DNA of 64,000 nt from Azoarcus sp. (lineage in GTDB: Bacteria > Pseudomonadota > Gammaproteobacteria > Burkholderiales > Rhodocyclaceae): the NCBI GenBank assembly GCA_030604735.1, contig JAUVVG010000012.1, positions 1 to 64,000 on the forward strand, in the 5' to 3' direction. A program made the translations under genes and the position numbers. Below the pieces are notes generated by a model. It saw nothing but the letters and a program-made list of their open reading frames with translations, was not told the DNA's origin and did no database searches. This document shows positions 1 through 8,606 of the stretch, in pieces (the first letter of the stretch is position 1; each line of letters starts with the position of its first letter).

Positions 1-306
1 CCGGCCCCGCGCCCTCCCGCCCCCGCGCCGCCCCGCCACCCGAGCGCGCCTGGCCGCCCCCGCCCGGGGTGGGGGGGGGGGGTGGGGCTGCGGTGGTGGG
101 GTGGGCGCAGGCGCAGGTTGTGCGACCGGCGCCTGTGCGACCGGTGCGGCGACCAGTTCCACTTCCATTGCGGCCGGCGGTCGGCTTTCCCAGCGCACGC
201 CGACCAGCAGGAACACGACCAGGCCGACGTGAACAATCACCGTCAGCGCCATCGAGATCCATTTGCCGGGTGGAGGGCGGCCTTCTAGGCGGGGTGCGTC
301 GTTCAT
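1..306 (-). CDS. tolA: TolA, cell-envelope Tol-Pal component (N-terminal part only)
   Basis: TolA spans the periplasm and links the TolQR motor to TolB/Pal at the outer membrane. The ATG overlaps the tolR stop (ATGA). The reading begins MNDAPRLEGRPPPGKW, followed by one membrane helix (about residues 18-37, ISMALTVIVHVGLVVFLL), a short VELVAA stretch and a Pro/Ala-rich segment. This is the usual TolA N-terminus, directly after ybgC-tolQ-tolR. The rest lies outside the window. The last 80 or so bases are almost pure G/C with a 12-G run at 71-82 and do not give the Lys/Glu/Ala-rich helix expected next, so the frame there is unreliable. Confidence 0.75.
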   Translation of the reverse strand, partial: MNDAPRLEGRPPPGKWISMALTVIVHVGLVVFLLVGVRWESRPPAAMEVELVAAPVAQAPVAQPAPAPTPPPQPHPPPPPRAGAARRARVAGRRGGGRARGR

Positions 307-710
307 CAGCTTCCCGTCTGGGTTTGCAGGCCGACCTTGTTGAAGCCGGCCTTGCGCAGTTCATTGAGCGTGTCCATGACCACCTCGTATCGCACCTCCT
401 TGTCCGCTGCGACCACGATCGACTGGTCCGGGTTCGCCGTGATGACCTCGCTGAGCTCACGCGCGAGGTCGGTGGCGGACATATCTCGAGGCTGGGTGGT
501 GCTGGTTTCCTGCAGCGCGAACGAGCCATCCGGTCGGATCAGCACGAACATGGCCTCGCTAGGCGGTTGCGGCACACCATCGACCCTGGGCAGGTCGACC
601 GTGCCGGTCTGGATCATCGGGGCGGTGACCATGAAGATTACCAGCAGCACCAGCATCACGTCGATATAGGGCACGACGTTGATCTCGTTCTTGAGGCGGC
701 GTTGACGCAT
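306..710 (-). CDS. tolR: TolR, Tol-Pal system proton-channel subunit
   Basis: TolR, with TolQ, uses the proton motive force to energise TolA during outer-membrane constriction. It is 134 aa, with a short basic N-terminus, one membrane helix at about 11-33 carrying the conserved aspartate D17 (NVVPYIDVMLVLLVIF), and a periplasmic ExbD/TolR domain ending LRKAGFNKVGL. The ATG has a GGAG eight bases upstream. It starts 14 bp after the tolQ stop and its own stop overlaps the tolA start, so the genes are translationally linked. Length and order match the betaproteobacterial tol operon. Confidence 0.95.
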   Translation of the reverse strand: MRQRRLKNEINVVPYIDVMLVLLVIFMVTAPMIQTGTVDLPRVDGVPQPPSEAMFVLIRPDGSFALQETSTTQPRDMSATDLARELSEVITANPDQSIVVAADKEVRYEVVMDTLNELRKAGFNKVGLQTQTGS

Positions 711-724
711 GTGGGCCGCTCCGG

Positions 725-1399
725 TCAGCGCAGGTGGCGCTGCAGGATGTTGGAGAACTCCTCCATGAAGCTCTCGAAGCGGATACCGATCCGGTCGATG
801 TCATGGGTGAAGCGGTTGTAGGCGACCACGGCCGGAATCGCGGCGAACAGGCCGATCGCGGTGGCGACCAGGGCCTCGGCGATGCCCGGGGCGACCGAGG
901 CGAGCGAGGCGGTGGTCACGTTGGCGAGGCCGCGAAACGCGTTCATGATGCCCCACACCGTACCGAACAGGCCGATGTAGGGAGCGACCGAGCCGACCGT
1001 CGCGAGAAACGCAAGGTGGGACTCGAGGTCGTCCATCTCGCGTTGATGGGTTGCCCGCATCGCGCGGCGGGAGCCGTCTATGATCGCAGCGTGGTCATGG
1101 CTCTTGGCGCGCAGTTTGGTGAACTCGCGATAGCCGGATTCGAAGATGTGTTCGATGCCGCCTGCGTCGTCACGCGAGGCCGCTGCCGACTGGTACAAGG
1201 TGTTGAGGTCGCCGCCGCTCCAGAAGTCGCGTTCGAAGCTGCCGGTGTGTCTTTGCGCGGCCCGGATCTGGAACCACTTGCGAAAGATCCAGTACCAGGA
1301 GACGACCGAAAGTACGGCCAACAGCAGCATGACCAGCTGTACGAGCAGGCTGGCCTGGGAAATCAGATAAACAATCGAAAGGTCTTGAGTGGGGGTCAT
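725..1399 (-). CDS. tolQ: TolQ, Tol-Pal system motor subunit
   Basis: TolQ is an inner-membrane MotA/TolQ/ExbB-family channel protein that works with TolR. It is 224 aa with three membrane helices (about 10-36, 129-155, 170-194) and a cytoplasmic loop between the first two. The conserved stretch VGSVAPYIGLFGTVWGIMNAF region is at about 135-155. The ATG overlaps the ybgC stop by 4 bp. Position between ybgC and tolR confirms TolQ rather than ExbB. Confidence 0.95.
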   Translation of the reverse strand: MTPTQDLSIVYLISQASLLVQLVMLLLAVLSVVSWYWIFRKWFQIRAAQRHTGSFERDFWSGGDLNTLYQSAAASRDDAGGIEHIFESGYREFTKLRAKSHDHAAIIDGSRRAMRATHQREMDDLESHLAFLATVGSVAPYIGLFGTVWGIMNAFRGLANVTTASLASVAPGIAEALVATAIGLFAAIPAVVAYNRFTHDIDRIGIRFESFMEEFSNILQRHLR

Positions 1400-1845
1400 G
1401 TTTGCACGACGGTTTGGAGAAGGAGACGAAGGTCGGTCGGGATTGCGGTGGGCCGTTGTCGGACCGTGTCGACGCAGGCGATGGAGATATGCGAATCGAA
1501 CAGAAGTTCCTGGCTGCGAACGATTCTCTGCGCGAACACGAGGCTCGCCCGGCCAAGTTTCTCGACCGTGGTGAGGACCTGCAGCTCGTCGTCCAGTTGC
1601 GCGGGTCGCCTGTAGTCGGCTTGCACCGTGCTGACGACGAAGCCGATACCTTGTTCCTTGAGCATTCGGCCTTGCTCCAGGCCGAGTGTGCGGAGGAACT
1701 CGGTGCGTGCCCGTTCGCAGAAACGCAGATAGTTGGCGTAATAGACGATGCCAGCGGCATCGGTGTCTTCATAGTAGATCCGGAGCGGGAACGTGAACTC
1801 GCTGGCGGTGGTCCGACGTGCGACGAAAGGGTGGGTCAGATTCAT
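1396..1845 (-). CDS. ybgC: YbgC, Tol-Pal-associated acyl-CoA thioesterase
   Basis: Hot-dog-fold thioesterase of the 4-hydroxybenzoyl-CoA thioesterase family, normally the first gene of the tol operon; it hydrolyses acyl-CoA or acyl-ACP and is linked to phospholipid metabolism. It is 149 aa. The signature YYEDTDAAGIVYYANYLRF is at about 24-42, with D29 in the position of the catalytic aspartate (E. coli D18). The usual histidine after VY is tyrosine here (VYY instead of VYH). A TAAAAT sequence lies just upstream of the ATG, but no clear -35 goes with it. Confidence 0.92.
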   Translation of the reverse strand: MNLTHPFVARRTTASEFTFPLRIYYEDTDAAGIVYYANYLRFCERARTEFLRTLGLEQGRMLKEQGIGFVVSTVQADYRRPAQLDDELQVLTTVEKLGRASLVFAQRIVRSQELLFDSHISIACVDTVRQRPTAIPTDLRLLLQTVVQT

Positions 1846-1955
1846 CCGCGCATTTTAGACGGGAACCGGCTGTTCGGCGTGGGTGGCCACAACTCGTTTC
1901 AACCCGGGTGCTGTTCGTCGTATGCTTGAGGCTCGTGCGCGGGCTGATCCGATTC

Positions 1956-1975
1956 GCCCCGACTCCAATCGGGGC
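1956..1975 (+). other. Leader hairpin upstream of the ATP-grasp gene
   Basis: A perfect 7-bp stem (GCCCCGA / TCGGGGC) with a 6-base loop ends 21 bases before the ATG of the ATP-grasp gene, in the divergent interval with ybgC. It could be a transcript-leader structure. No function is known, and GC-rich DNA gives such stems by chance. Confidence 0.35.
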
Positions 1976-1996
1976 GCCAGAATGAGGATGTGTAGC

Positions 1997-3445
1997 ATGT
2001 CGATTGACTGGAAGACCTACGATCCATCACCGTTCTACGATGAGCTGATCGCCGCCCCCGGCAAGCCGCGGTCCGCGGCACGGCAACTCACCGACTATCT
2101 GGCCTCGCTCGATGACGACGAGATCCAGGCGCGAAAACAGGCCGCCGAGTTGGCGATCGTCGAGATGGGCATCAGCTTCACGGTCTATAGCGAAGGCGAG
2201 AACATCGATCGTGCCTGGCCTTTCGACATCATCCCGAGGGTCATCCCACGCAAGGAATGGGAGCAGGTCGAAGCCGGGCTGGTGCAGCGCCTGACCGCGC
2301 TCAACATGTTCATAGACGACATCTACAACGAGCAACGCATCGTCCATGACAAGGTGGTGCCGGCCTACGTGTTCGCGAATTCGAAGAACTTTCGCGAGCA
2401 ATGCAAGGGCTTCACGCCGCCGCTCGGGGTTTGGGCGCATATCTGTGGCTCGGACCTGGTGCGCGACGGCGACGGCACGATCTACGTGCTCGAGGACAAC
2501 CTGAGGGTACCGTCCGGCGTGTCCTACATGCTGGAAAACCGCCAGGTCACGAAGCGGGTGTTTCCCGAGCTGTTCGAGAATTCGAGCATCCTGCCGGTGG
2601 ATGAATACACGACCCAGCTCTTCGACATGCTGGCGGCGATTTCTCCCCGGCCACAGGATTATCCGCAGATCGCGGTGTTGACCCCGGGCATCTTCAATTC
2701 GGCCTATTTCGAGCACTCGTTCCTGGCGCAGCGGATGGGCGCGCAACTGGTGGAAGGGGCGGATCTGGTGGTCGAGGACGACGACTGCGTCTATATGCGT
2801 ACGATCGACGGTCTTGAGCGGGTGGACGTGATCTATCGCCGGATCGACGACGAGTTCATGGACCCGGAGGCGTTCCGGCCCGATTCGATGCTGGGCGTAC
2901 CCGGCCTGATGCGGGCCTGGCGCAACGGCAAGGTCGGCATCGCCAATGCACCCGGCTCGGGCGTGGCCGACGACAAGGTGATCTACACCTTCGTGCCGGC
3001 GATGATCAAGTACTACCTCGATCAGGATCCGATCATCCCGAACGTGCCCACCTGGATGTGTGTGGACAAGCAGGACCGCGAGCACGTCATCGCCAACCTC
3101 GAACATCTTGTGGTCAAGCCGGCCAATGAGTCGGGGGGCTACGGCATGCTGGTCGGGCCTCACTCGACCAAGAAGCAGCGGGCCGAGTTCGCGCAGTTGA
3201 TCCGAAAGGACCCGCGCAACTATATCGCCCAGCCGACGTTGAGCCTGTCGGTCGCACCGACCTTGTGCGAGGACGGGCTGGAGCCACGCCATCTCGACCT
3301 GCGCCCGTTCGTGCTGCAAGGCGTCAGAACCGACGTCACCGCCGGCGGGCTGACCCGGGTGGCGATGCGCAAGGGCTCGCTGGTGGTGAATTCATCCCAA
3401 GGCGGCGGCAGCAAGGACACCTGGATCGTGGACGAGGAGGTCTGA
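1997..3445 (+). CDS. Circularly permuted ATP-grasp type 2 protein (DUF404/DUF407)
   Basis: Predicted ATP-dependent carboxylate-amine/thiol ligase with a permuted ATP-grasp fold. The family is proposed to make or ligate peptides, but the substrate is unknown. It is 482 aa from the ATG at 1997, which has GAGGA about eight bases upstream; longer in-frame starts lack support. Visible motifs include ENLRVPSGVSYMLENR near residue 166, VVKPANESGGYGM near 371-384 and RHLDLRPFVL near 430, typical of the family. The alpha-E gene starts one base after the stop codon, the standard partner. See the findings on the nearby hslVU. Confidence 0.9.
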   Translation: MSIDWKTYDPSPFYDELIAAPGKPRSAARQLTDYLASLDDDEIQARKQAAELAIVEMGISFTVYSEGENIDRAWPFDIIPRVIPRKEWEQVEAGLVQRLTALNMFIDDIYNEQRIVHDKVVPAYVFANSKNFREQCKGFTPPLGVWAHICGSDLVRDGDGTIYVLEDNLRVPSGVSYMLENRQVTKRVFPELFENSSILPVDEYTTQLFDMLAAISPRPQDYPQIAVLTPGIFNSAYFEHSFLAQRMGAQLVEGADLVVEDDDCVYMRTIDGLERVDVIYRRIDDEFMDPEAFRPDSMLGVPGLMRAWRNGKVGIANAPGSGVADDKVIYTFVPAMIKYYLDQDPIIPNVPTWMCVDKQDREHVIANLEHLVVKPANESGGYGMLVGPHSTKKQRAEFAQLIRKDPRNYIAQPTLSLSVAPTLCEDGLEPRHLDLRPFVLQGVRTDVTAGGLTRVAMRKGSLVVNSSQGGGSKDTWIVDEEV

Positions 3446-3446
3446 C

Positions 3447-4385
3447 ATGCTGTCGAGAGTCGCAGAACGCCTGTACTGGATGGCCCGTTATGTCGAGCGC
3501 GCCGAGAACACGGCCAGGATGACGATGGCCTTTCATGCCCTGGCGCTGGACATGCCCAAGACGGTGCGCCTGTCGTGGAAGGGGCTGGTGTCGGTCACCG
3601 GCACCGATCACATCTTCGACGAGCACTACCAGCGCGAGGACGACCGCAATTGCGTGAAATTCCTGGTCGCCGATACCTACAACCCGAGCTCGGTGTTCAG
3701 CTCGCTGCGTGCCGCGCGCGAGAATGTGCGAACCACCCGCGACCTGGTGCCGACCGAGGCGTGGGAGGTGGTGAACGAGCTCTACCTGTTCGCGCGGGAG
3801 CATCTCGATGCCGGCATCTCCAAGCGGGGGCGTTATATCTTCCTGTCCGACGTCGTTCGCCGCTGCCAGACCCTGACCGGCCTGCTCGCCGGCAGTATGA
3901 GCCACGATCCGGCCTACGATTTCATCCGCCTTGGCCGCAACCTGGAGCGGGCCGACATGGCCACCCGCCAGATCGACGTCGGTGCGATACGCCTGCTGGA
4001 GCGGCGCGAGGGGCCCGAGCCCTATGAAGGCCTGTTATGGACCAGTGTGCTCCGCTCCCAGAGTGGATTCCAGATGTACCGCCAGCATGTCAAGCGCCGC
4101 ATCAACGGGCCGGACGTGGTGCGTTTTCTGTTGCAGGATGTACCGTTTCCGCGTTCGGTCGCGCATGCGCTGACCCAGTCCGAAGTCGCACTCGACAGGC
4201 TGCCACACAATGAGATCCCGCTGAGGGTGGCGATGCAGGCCCGCCGCCATGTGCTGGATGCCAACGTGGACAAGCTGATCGCAACCGAAGGTTTGCACGC
4301 CTTCATGGACAAACTGCAGCTCGAGATTGCAGGCTTGCATGTCGCCATTGCGGAGTGCTGGTTTCCCGCAGCGGTGGAGGCCTGA
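3447..4385 (+). CDS. Alpha-E domain-containing protein (DUF403)
   Basis: All-helical protein of the alpha-E superfamily, 312 aa, starting with the conserved MLSRVAERLYWMARYVERAE. The family almost always sits next to the permuted ATP-grasp gene and is thought to work with it in peptide ligation or modification; no activity has been shown that I can state with confidence. The gap to the upstream stop is one base. The transglutaminase-like and peptidase genes often found in such clusters do not follow; a STAS-like gene and hslVU do. Confidence 0.9.
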   Translation: MLSRVAERLYWMARYVERAENTARMTMAFHALALDMPKTVRLSWKGLVSVTGTDHIFDEHYQREDDRNCVKFLVADTYNPSSVFSSLRAARENVRTTRDLVPTEAWEVVNELYLFAREHLDAGISKRGRYIFLSDVVRRCQTLTGLLAGSMSHDPAYDFIRLGRNLERADMATRQIDVGAIRLLERREGPEPYEGLLWTSVLRSQSGFQMYRQHVKRRINGPDVVRFLLQDVPFPRSVAHALTQSEVALDRLPHNEIPLRVAMQARRHVLDANVDKLIATEGLHAFMDKLQLEIAGLHVAIAECWFPAAVEA

Positions 4386-4485
4386 AATCGAGGACCGCAG
4401 CCGGCGATAACGCAAGAGGCCGATGCAAGATGCTATCCTTTCAGGCCTTTCCATTGCTTTGAACAACTGAGAGGCTTCGATCGGC

Positions 4486-5652
4486 GTGGCGGGTATTTTC
4501 GGCAACAAGTCTCCTGCAGGCGGCGCCCGGTCCGGCAGCGGCGCGGCGCGGTCCGGCTCGAACTCGGAGCCGGCGAGTGAATTGTCGAAGGTCGACTTTT
4601 CCAGCGCGGACATGTCGATAGGCCTCGACGACTGTGCCGACCTGGTCGAGGTACAGGAGGTCGGTGCCGGAATCGGCGCGATCTACGAGGAAGCGGCGGT
4701 GCTTTACGCCAACGGCAACATCCGCGAGGCCGAGAAGCTGCTCGAAACCGTGCTCGGTGACGAAAGTGCCGCGGCCGGCGAGGGCTTGTGGATGATGCTG
4801 CTCGATCTCTATCAGCTGACCGGACAGCGGGAGCGCTTTGAGTCCAGGGTGCTCGACTATGCGACCCGTTTCGAGCGCTCCCCGCCGCCTTATGTGGATT
4901 TGTCGGCCGCCCAGCCGCGGCGCAAGTCCGACCTGGCGGCCCTGGTGAATCTGACCGGCAACCTGACGATTCAGGCCGAGGCGCAGTTCAAGCAGATGTT
5001 CGTGATCGGCCAGAAGAGCGGCGCGCTGCGGGTCGATCTCAAGCGCCTGCGTTCGGTCGACGACGACGGTTGCCGGCTGATTCTCGATCTGGTGGCTGGG
5101 CTGGTTCGGGAACGTGCCCGCCTGTTCCTGCTCAATGGCGAGTCGCTGCGTGCGCAACTCGAAGGACAACTCCAGGTCGGCGTCGCCAACCGACAATCGG
5201 CCTGGTTGCTGCTTCTGGAACTCCTGCAGCATGCCGGCGATCATGAGCGCTTCGAACAATGGGCACTGGATTACGCGATCACCTTCGAGGAGTCGCCGCC
5301 TTCGTGGGAGAACAAGCCGCGTCCGCCGGCCGCGGTCGCCTCGGCCAGCGATGCCGGAGATGGCCCCGGCAAGGCGCTCGACGACACGGTGCTGGAGGGT
5401 GAGCTGAGCGGGGCCAACAATGAAAGCATTCGTCGACTGGCCGCGGTGGGTGCCAGCCGCAAGTCGGTCGAACTGGACTGCAGTCAGCTCAGACGTATGG
5501 ACTTCGTCTGCACCGGGACGCTGTTCAATGTCCTGTCCGCATTGCAGGGACAGGGCACTCGGGTCAAGCTGCACAATGTCAATGCCATGGTCGGCGCCCT
5601 GTTGCGGGTCATGGGGGTCGATCAGGTGGCTCAGGTCAATCTGCGCCGTTGA
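4486..5652 (+). CDS. STAS-domain protein with duplicated helical-STAS modules
   Basis: 388 aa from a GTG preceded by GAGAGG. After a Gly/Ser-rich N-terminus there are two similar modules. Each has a helical segment ending in related sequence (RERFESRVLDYATRFERSPP and HERFEQWALDYAITFEESPP) followed by a STAS-like beta/alpha domain. The STAS parts are at about 165-240 and 305-388; both contain the L-x-S/M-D pattern (VDLKRLRSVDDDGCRLI and LDCSQLRRMDFVCTGTL). STAS domains usually act in signalling or partner binding. The function here is unknown. It precedes hslV by 42 bp. An extended -10-like TGCTATCCT lies at 4431-4439. Confidence 0.8.
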   Translation: MAGIFGNKSPAGGARSGSGAARSGSNSEPASELSKVDFSSADMSIGLDDCADLVEVQEVGAGIGAIYEEAAVLYANGNIREAEKLLETVLGDESAAAGEGLWMMLLDLYQLTGQRERFESRVLDYATRFERSPPPYVDLSAAQPRRKSDLAALVNLTGNLTIQAEAQFKQMFVIGQKSGALRVDLKRLRSVDDDGCRLILDLVAGLVRERARLFLLNGESLRAQLEGQLQVGVANRQSAWLLLLELLQHAGDHERFEQWALDYAITFEESPPSWENKPRPPAAVASASDAGDGPGKALDDTVLEGELSGANNESIRRLAAVGASRKSVELDCSQLRRMDFVCTGTLFNVLSALQGQGTRVKLHNVNAMVGALLRVMGVDQVAQVNLRR

Positions 5653-5694
5653 GGCGCGTGCGGACGACCGGTCCGCAGCAAAGAGGAATCATTC

Positions 5695-6234
5695 ATGGAG
5701 CAATATCGCGGGACCACCATTCTGTCGGTGCGCCGGGGGCGCGAGGTCGCGCTGGGCGGTGACGGCCAAGTGACGCTTGGCAACATCGTGATCAAGGCGA
5801 CCGCGCGCAAGGTGCGTACCTTGTACCAGGGCAGGATACTGGCCGGCTTCGCCGGCGGCACCGCCGACGCCTTCACGCTGTTCGAGCGTTTCGAGGGCAA
5901 GCTGGAGAAGCACCAGGGCAATCTGCTGCGCAGTGCGGTCGAGTTGGCCAAGGACTGGCGCACCGACAGGATGCTGCGCCGGCTCGAGGCGATGCTCGCG
6001 GTCGCCGACGCCGAGCATTCGCTGGTGATCACCGGCAACGGCGACGTGCTGGAGCCGGAGCAGGGGATCGTCGCGATCGGCAGTGGCGGCGCATTCGCCC
6101 AGTCGGCGGCGCGCGCGCTGCTCGAGAACACCGACCTGACGCCGCAGGAGATCGTGAAGAAATCGCTGCAGATCGCGGGCGATCTCTGCATTTACACCAA
6201 TCAAAGCCATGTGATCGAGGTACTGGAAGCGTGA
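5695..6234 (+). CDS. hslV: HslV, ATP-dependent protease peptidase subunit
   Basis: N-terminal-nucleophile threonine peptidase of the HslUV (ClpYQ) complex, cytoplasmic. It is 179 aa. The sequence [15 protein letters not shown] places the catalytic threonine at T7 after a six-residue leader; E. coli HslV has only the initiator Met before it. The GGDGQVTLG stretch typical of HslV follows. The stop overlaps the hslU start (GTGA), which fits stoichiometric co-synthesis. Confidence 0.97.
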   Translation: MEQYRGTTILSVRRGREVALGGDGQVTLGNIVIKATARKVRTLYQGRILAGFAGGTADAFTLFERFEGKLEKHQGNLLRSAVELAKDWRTDRMLRRLEAMLAVADAEHSLVITGNGDVLEPEQGIVAIGSGGAFAQSAARALLENTDLTPQEIVKKSLQIAGDLCIYTNQSHVIEVLEA

Positions 6235-7562
6235 CACAAATGACCCCTCCCGAGATCGTCTCGGAACTCGACAAGCACATCGTCGGCCAGGACAAGGCCA
6301 AGAAGGCGGTCGCGATCGCCCTCAGGAATCGCTGGCGGCGCGCCCAGGTCGAAGAGCCCTTGCGCAGCGAGATCACGCCCAAGAACATCCTGATGATCGG
6401 GCCGACCGGTGTCGGGAAGACCGAGATCGCGCGACGCTTGGCGCGGCTGGCGAACGCCCCCTTCATCAAGATCGAGGCGACCAAGTTCACCGAGGTCGGC
6501 TATGTCGGCCGCGACGTCGAAACCATCATCCGCGATCTCGCCGAAACCGCGATCAAGGACATGCGCGAGCAGGCCATGCGTGGCGTTCGTGACCGTGCCC
6601 TGGATGCCGCCGAAGACCGGGTGCTGGACGCCTTGCTGCCGCCGGCGCGGCCGGTCAGCTTCGATGCCGAGCCGGCACCGCAGGATTCCGCGACCCGGCA
6701 GAAGTTTCGCAAGAAGCTGCGCGAAGGCGAACTCGACGACAAGGAAATCGAGATCGAGGTCGCCTCGCCGGCGATGACCGCCGAGATCTTCGCGCCACCC
6801 GGCATGGAGGAGCTGACCCAGCAGATTCAGGGCATGTTCCAGAATCTGGGCGGTGGCAAGAAGAAGCAACGCAAGTTGAAGATCAGCGAGGCGATGAAGG
6901 CGCTGGCCGACGAGGAAGCCGCGCGCCTGATCAACGACGAGGAGATCAAGGCGGCCGCGGTGCGTGCGGTCGAGCAGAACGGCATTGTCTTTCTCGACGA
7001 GGTGGACAAGATCGCGGCGCGCTCGGACGTGCATGGCGCCGACGTGTCGCGGCAAGGGGTGCAGCGCGACCTGTTGCCGCTGGTCGAGGGTACGACCGTC
7101 TCGACCAAGTACGGGATGATCAAGACCGATCACATCCTGTTCATCGCCAGCGGGGCCTTCCACTTGTCCAAGCCCAGCGACCTGATCCCGGAACTGCAGG
7201 GGCGCTTCCCGATCCGGGTCGAGTTGGAGAACCTGTCGGTGGAAGACTTCGAGCGTATCCTGACCCAGACCGATGCCTGTTTGACCCGGCAGTATCAGGC
7301 CTTGCTCGCGACCGATGGCGTCACGCTGAATTTCAGCGACGAGGGCATCCGGCGACTGGCCGAGATCGCCTTCCAGGTGAACGAGAAGACCGAGAACATC
7401 GGCGCCCGGCGTCTGTACACGGTCATGGAGAAGTTGCTGGAAGAGGTTTCCTTCGATGCCGGCAAGGCGGGTTTCGACAAGGTCGATGTCGATGCCAGCT
7501 ACGTCGATACCCGTCTGGAGGTGCTCGCCGAGCGCGAGGACCTGGCGCGTTACGTGCTCTGA
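6231..7562 (+). CDS. hslU: HslU, ATPase subunit of the HslUV protease
   Basis: AAA+ unfoldase that feeds substrates into HslV. It is 443 aa, the normal length. The start is GTG overlapping the hslV stop; an ATG three codons later is possible. Walker A GPTGVGKT is at about 57-64 and Walker [11 protein letters not shown] at about 251-260; between them lies the HslU-specific I domain. The C-terminus ends LARYVL, the conserved tail that docks into HslV. Confidence 0.97.
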   Translation: MTQMTPPEIVSELDKHIVGQDKAKKAVAIALRNRWRRAQVEEPLRSEITPKNILMIGPTGVGKTEIARRLARLANAPFIKIEATKFTEVGYVGRDVETIIRDLAETAIKDMREQAMRGVRDRALDAAEDRVLDALLPPARPVSFDAEPAPQDSATRQKFRKKLREGELDDKEIEIEVASPAMTAEIFAPPGMEELTQQIQGMFQNLGGGKKKQRKLKISEAMKALADEEAARLINDEEIKAAAVRAVEQNGIVFLDEVDKIAARSDVHGADVSRQGVQRDLLPLVEGTTVSTKYGMIKTDHILFIASGAFHLSKPSDLIPELQGRFPIRVELENLSVEDFERILTQTDACLTRQYQALLATDGVTLNFSDEGIRRLAEIAFQVNEKTENIGARRLYTVMEKLLEEVSFDAGKAGFDKVDVDASYVDTRLEVLAEREDLARYVL

Positions 7563-7569
7563 GTGAAGC

Positions 7570-7588
7570 GGGGGGCGTGCGCGCCCCC
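7570..7588 (+). terminator. Possible terminator after hslU
   Basis: A perfect 7-bp G/C stem GGGGGCG-TGCG-CGCCCCC begins 9 bases after the hslU stop. No T-run follows, so it may end transcription weakly or only stabilise the 3' end. Confidence 0.4.
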
Positions 7589-7716
7589 TCATCGCGCTGC
7601 GCGCGGGCGTTGGCCCACCGCCGAAGCTCACCCGGCCTGGTGCATCCCGGTTACCCCCTGCTTGTCAGGCGTGCGCCATTGCGCTTGCAGCCCATCGTCA
7701 GGACCCAGCCTTTCCG

Positions 7717-8592
7717 ATGCTGATCAGAATTGCCGCCATCCTCTTCCCGATGTTCGCGATCGCCGCCGCCGGCTATCTGGTCGGCCGGCGCCTGAAGCCG
7801 GACATGTCCCATGCCAACAAGCTCAACATGGACGTGTTCCTGCCGGCGCTGATCTTTGCCGCGCTGGTCAATCGCAACATGCAGGTGGGTGACTACGCGG
7901 TACTGGCCCAGGCCACCTTGCTGATCGTGATCGCGACCGGGCTGGCCGGGTGGGGGCTGGCCTCGGCGAGTCGGATTCCCGCCAAGACCCTGGTGCCCCC
8001 GATGATGTTTCCGAATACCGGTAACCTGGCGATTCCGCTGGCAGTGCTGGCCTTCGGCGATGTCGCGCTGGCGCCGGCGGTAGTGATCTTCATGACCATG
8101 AATCTGGTCCACTTCACCTTCGGCGCCTGGCTGCTGGACCGGCGGGTGAAGCTGTGGACGGTGTGGCGGATTCCGTCGGTGCTGGCGACCTTGCTCGGGC
8201 TCGCGGTCGCGCTGGCCGGGGTCGAGATCTGGCCGCCCGTGCTGACCGCGATCAGGATGGTGGGCGACATCTCGGTGCCGCTGATGTTGTTCGCGCTCGG
8301 GGTGCGGCTGAACGATTCCCGGATCACCGCGGTCGGCAAGGGGGTGTTCGTCGCGATCGCCCGACCCCTGGTCGGGATGGCGATCGCCTGGGCCGTCCTG
8401 CTGATGTTCGACCTGCCGCCGCAGCAGCATGCCTTGCTGTTCGTGTTTGGCGCGTTGCCGCCGGCCGTGCTCAACTACATGTTCGCCGAGCGTTATCATC
8501 AGGACCCGGAGACGGTGGCCTCGATGGTGCTGATCGGCAACCTGTTCGCGCCGGTCTTCATGACGATCGCACTGGCGATCGCGCTACCCTGA
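7717..8592 (+). CDS. AEC-family (auxin efflux carrier type) transporter
   Basis: Inner-membrane carrier of the AEC family (Mem_trans fold), 291 aa and about ten membrane helices. It begins MLIRIAAILFPMFAIAAAGY and contains the family-typical MFPNTGNLAIPL in the middle. Bacterial members export or import small organic acids such as malate or malonate; the substrate cannot be read from the sequence. The AlaX-like gene begins 14 bp later. Confidence 0.85.
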   Translation: MLIRIAAILFPMFAIAAAGYLVGRRLKPDMSHANKLNMDVFLPALIFAALVNRNMQVGDYAVLAQATLLIVIATGLAGWGLASASRIPAKTLVPPMMFPNTGNLAIPLAVLAFGDVALAPAVVIFMTMNLVHFTFGAWLLDRRVKLWTVWRIPSVLATLLGLAVALAGVEIWPPVLTAIRMVGDISVPLMLFALGVRLNDSRITAVGKGVFVAIARPLVGMAIAWAVLLMFDLPPQQHALLFVFGALPPAVLNYMFAERYHQDPETVASMVLIGNLFAPVFMTIALAIALP

Positions 8593-8606
8593 ACAACGGA
8601 GAAACC

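Noticed and set aside
1883-1996. Extended N-terminus for the ATP-grasp protein
   Set aside because: The extra 38 residues are not like the family, and the ATG at 1997 has a good ribosome-binding site.
7563-7892. A + strand frame between hslU and the AEC gene
   Set aside because: It begins at the hslU stop, covers the hairpin and runs into the AEC gene in another frame; no ribosome-binding site or family.
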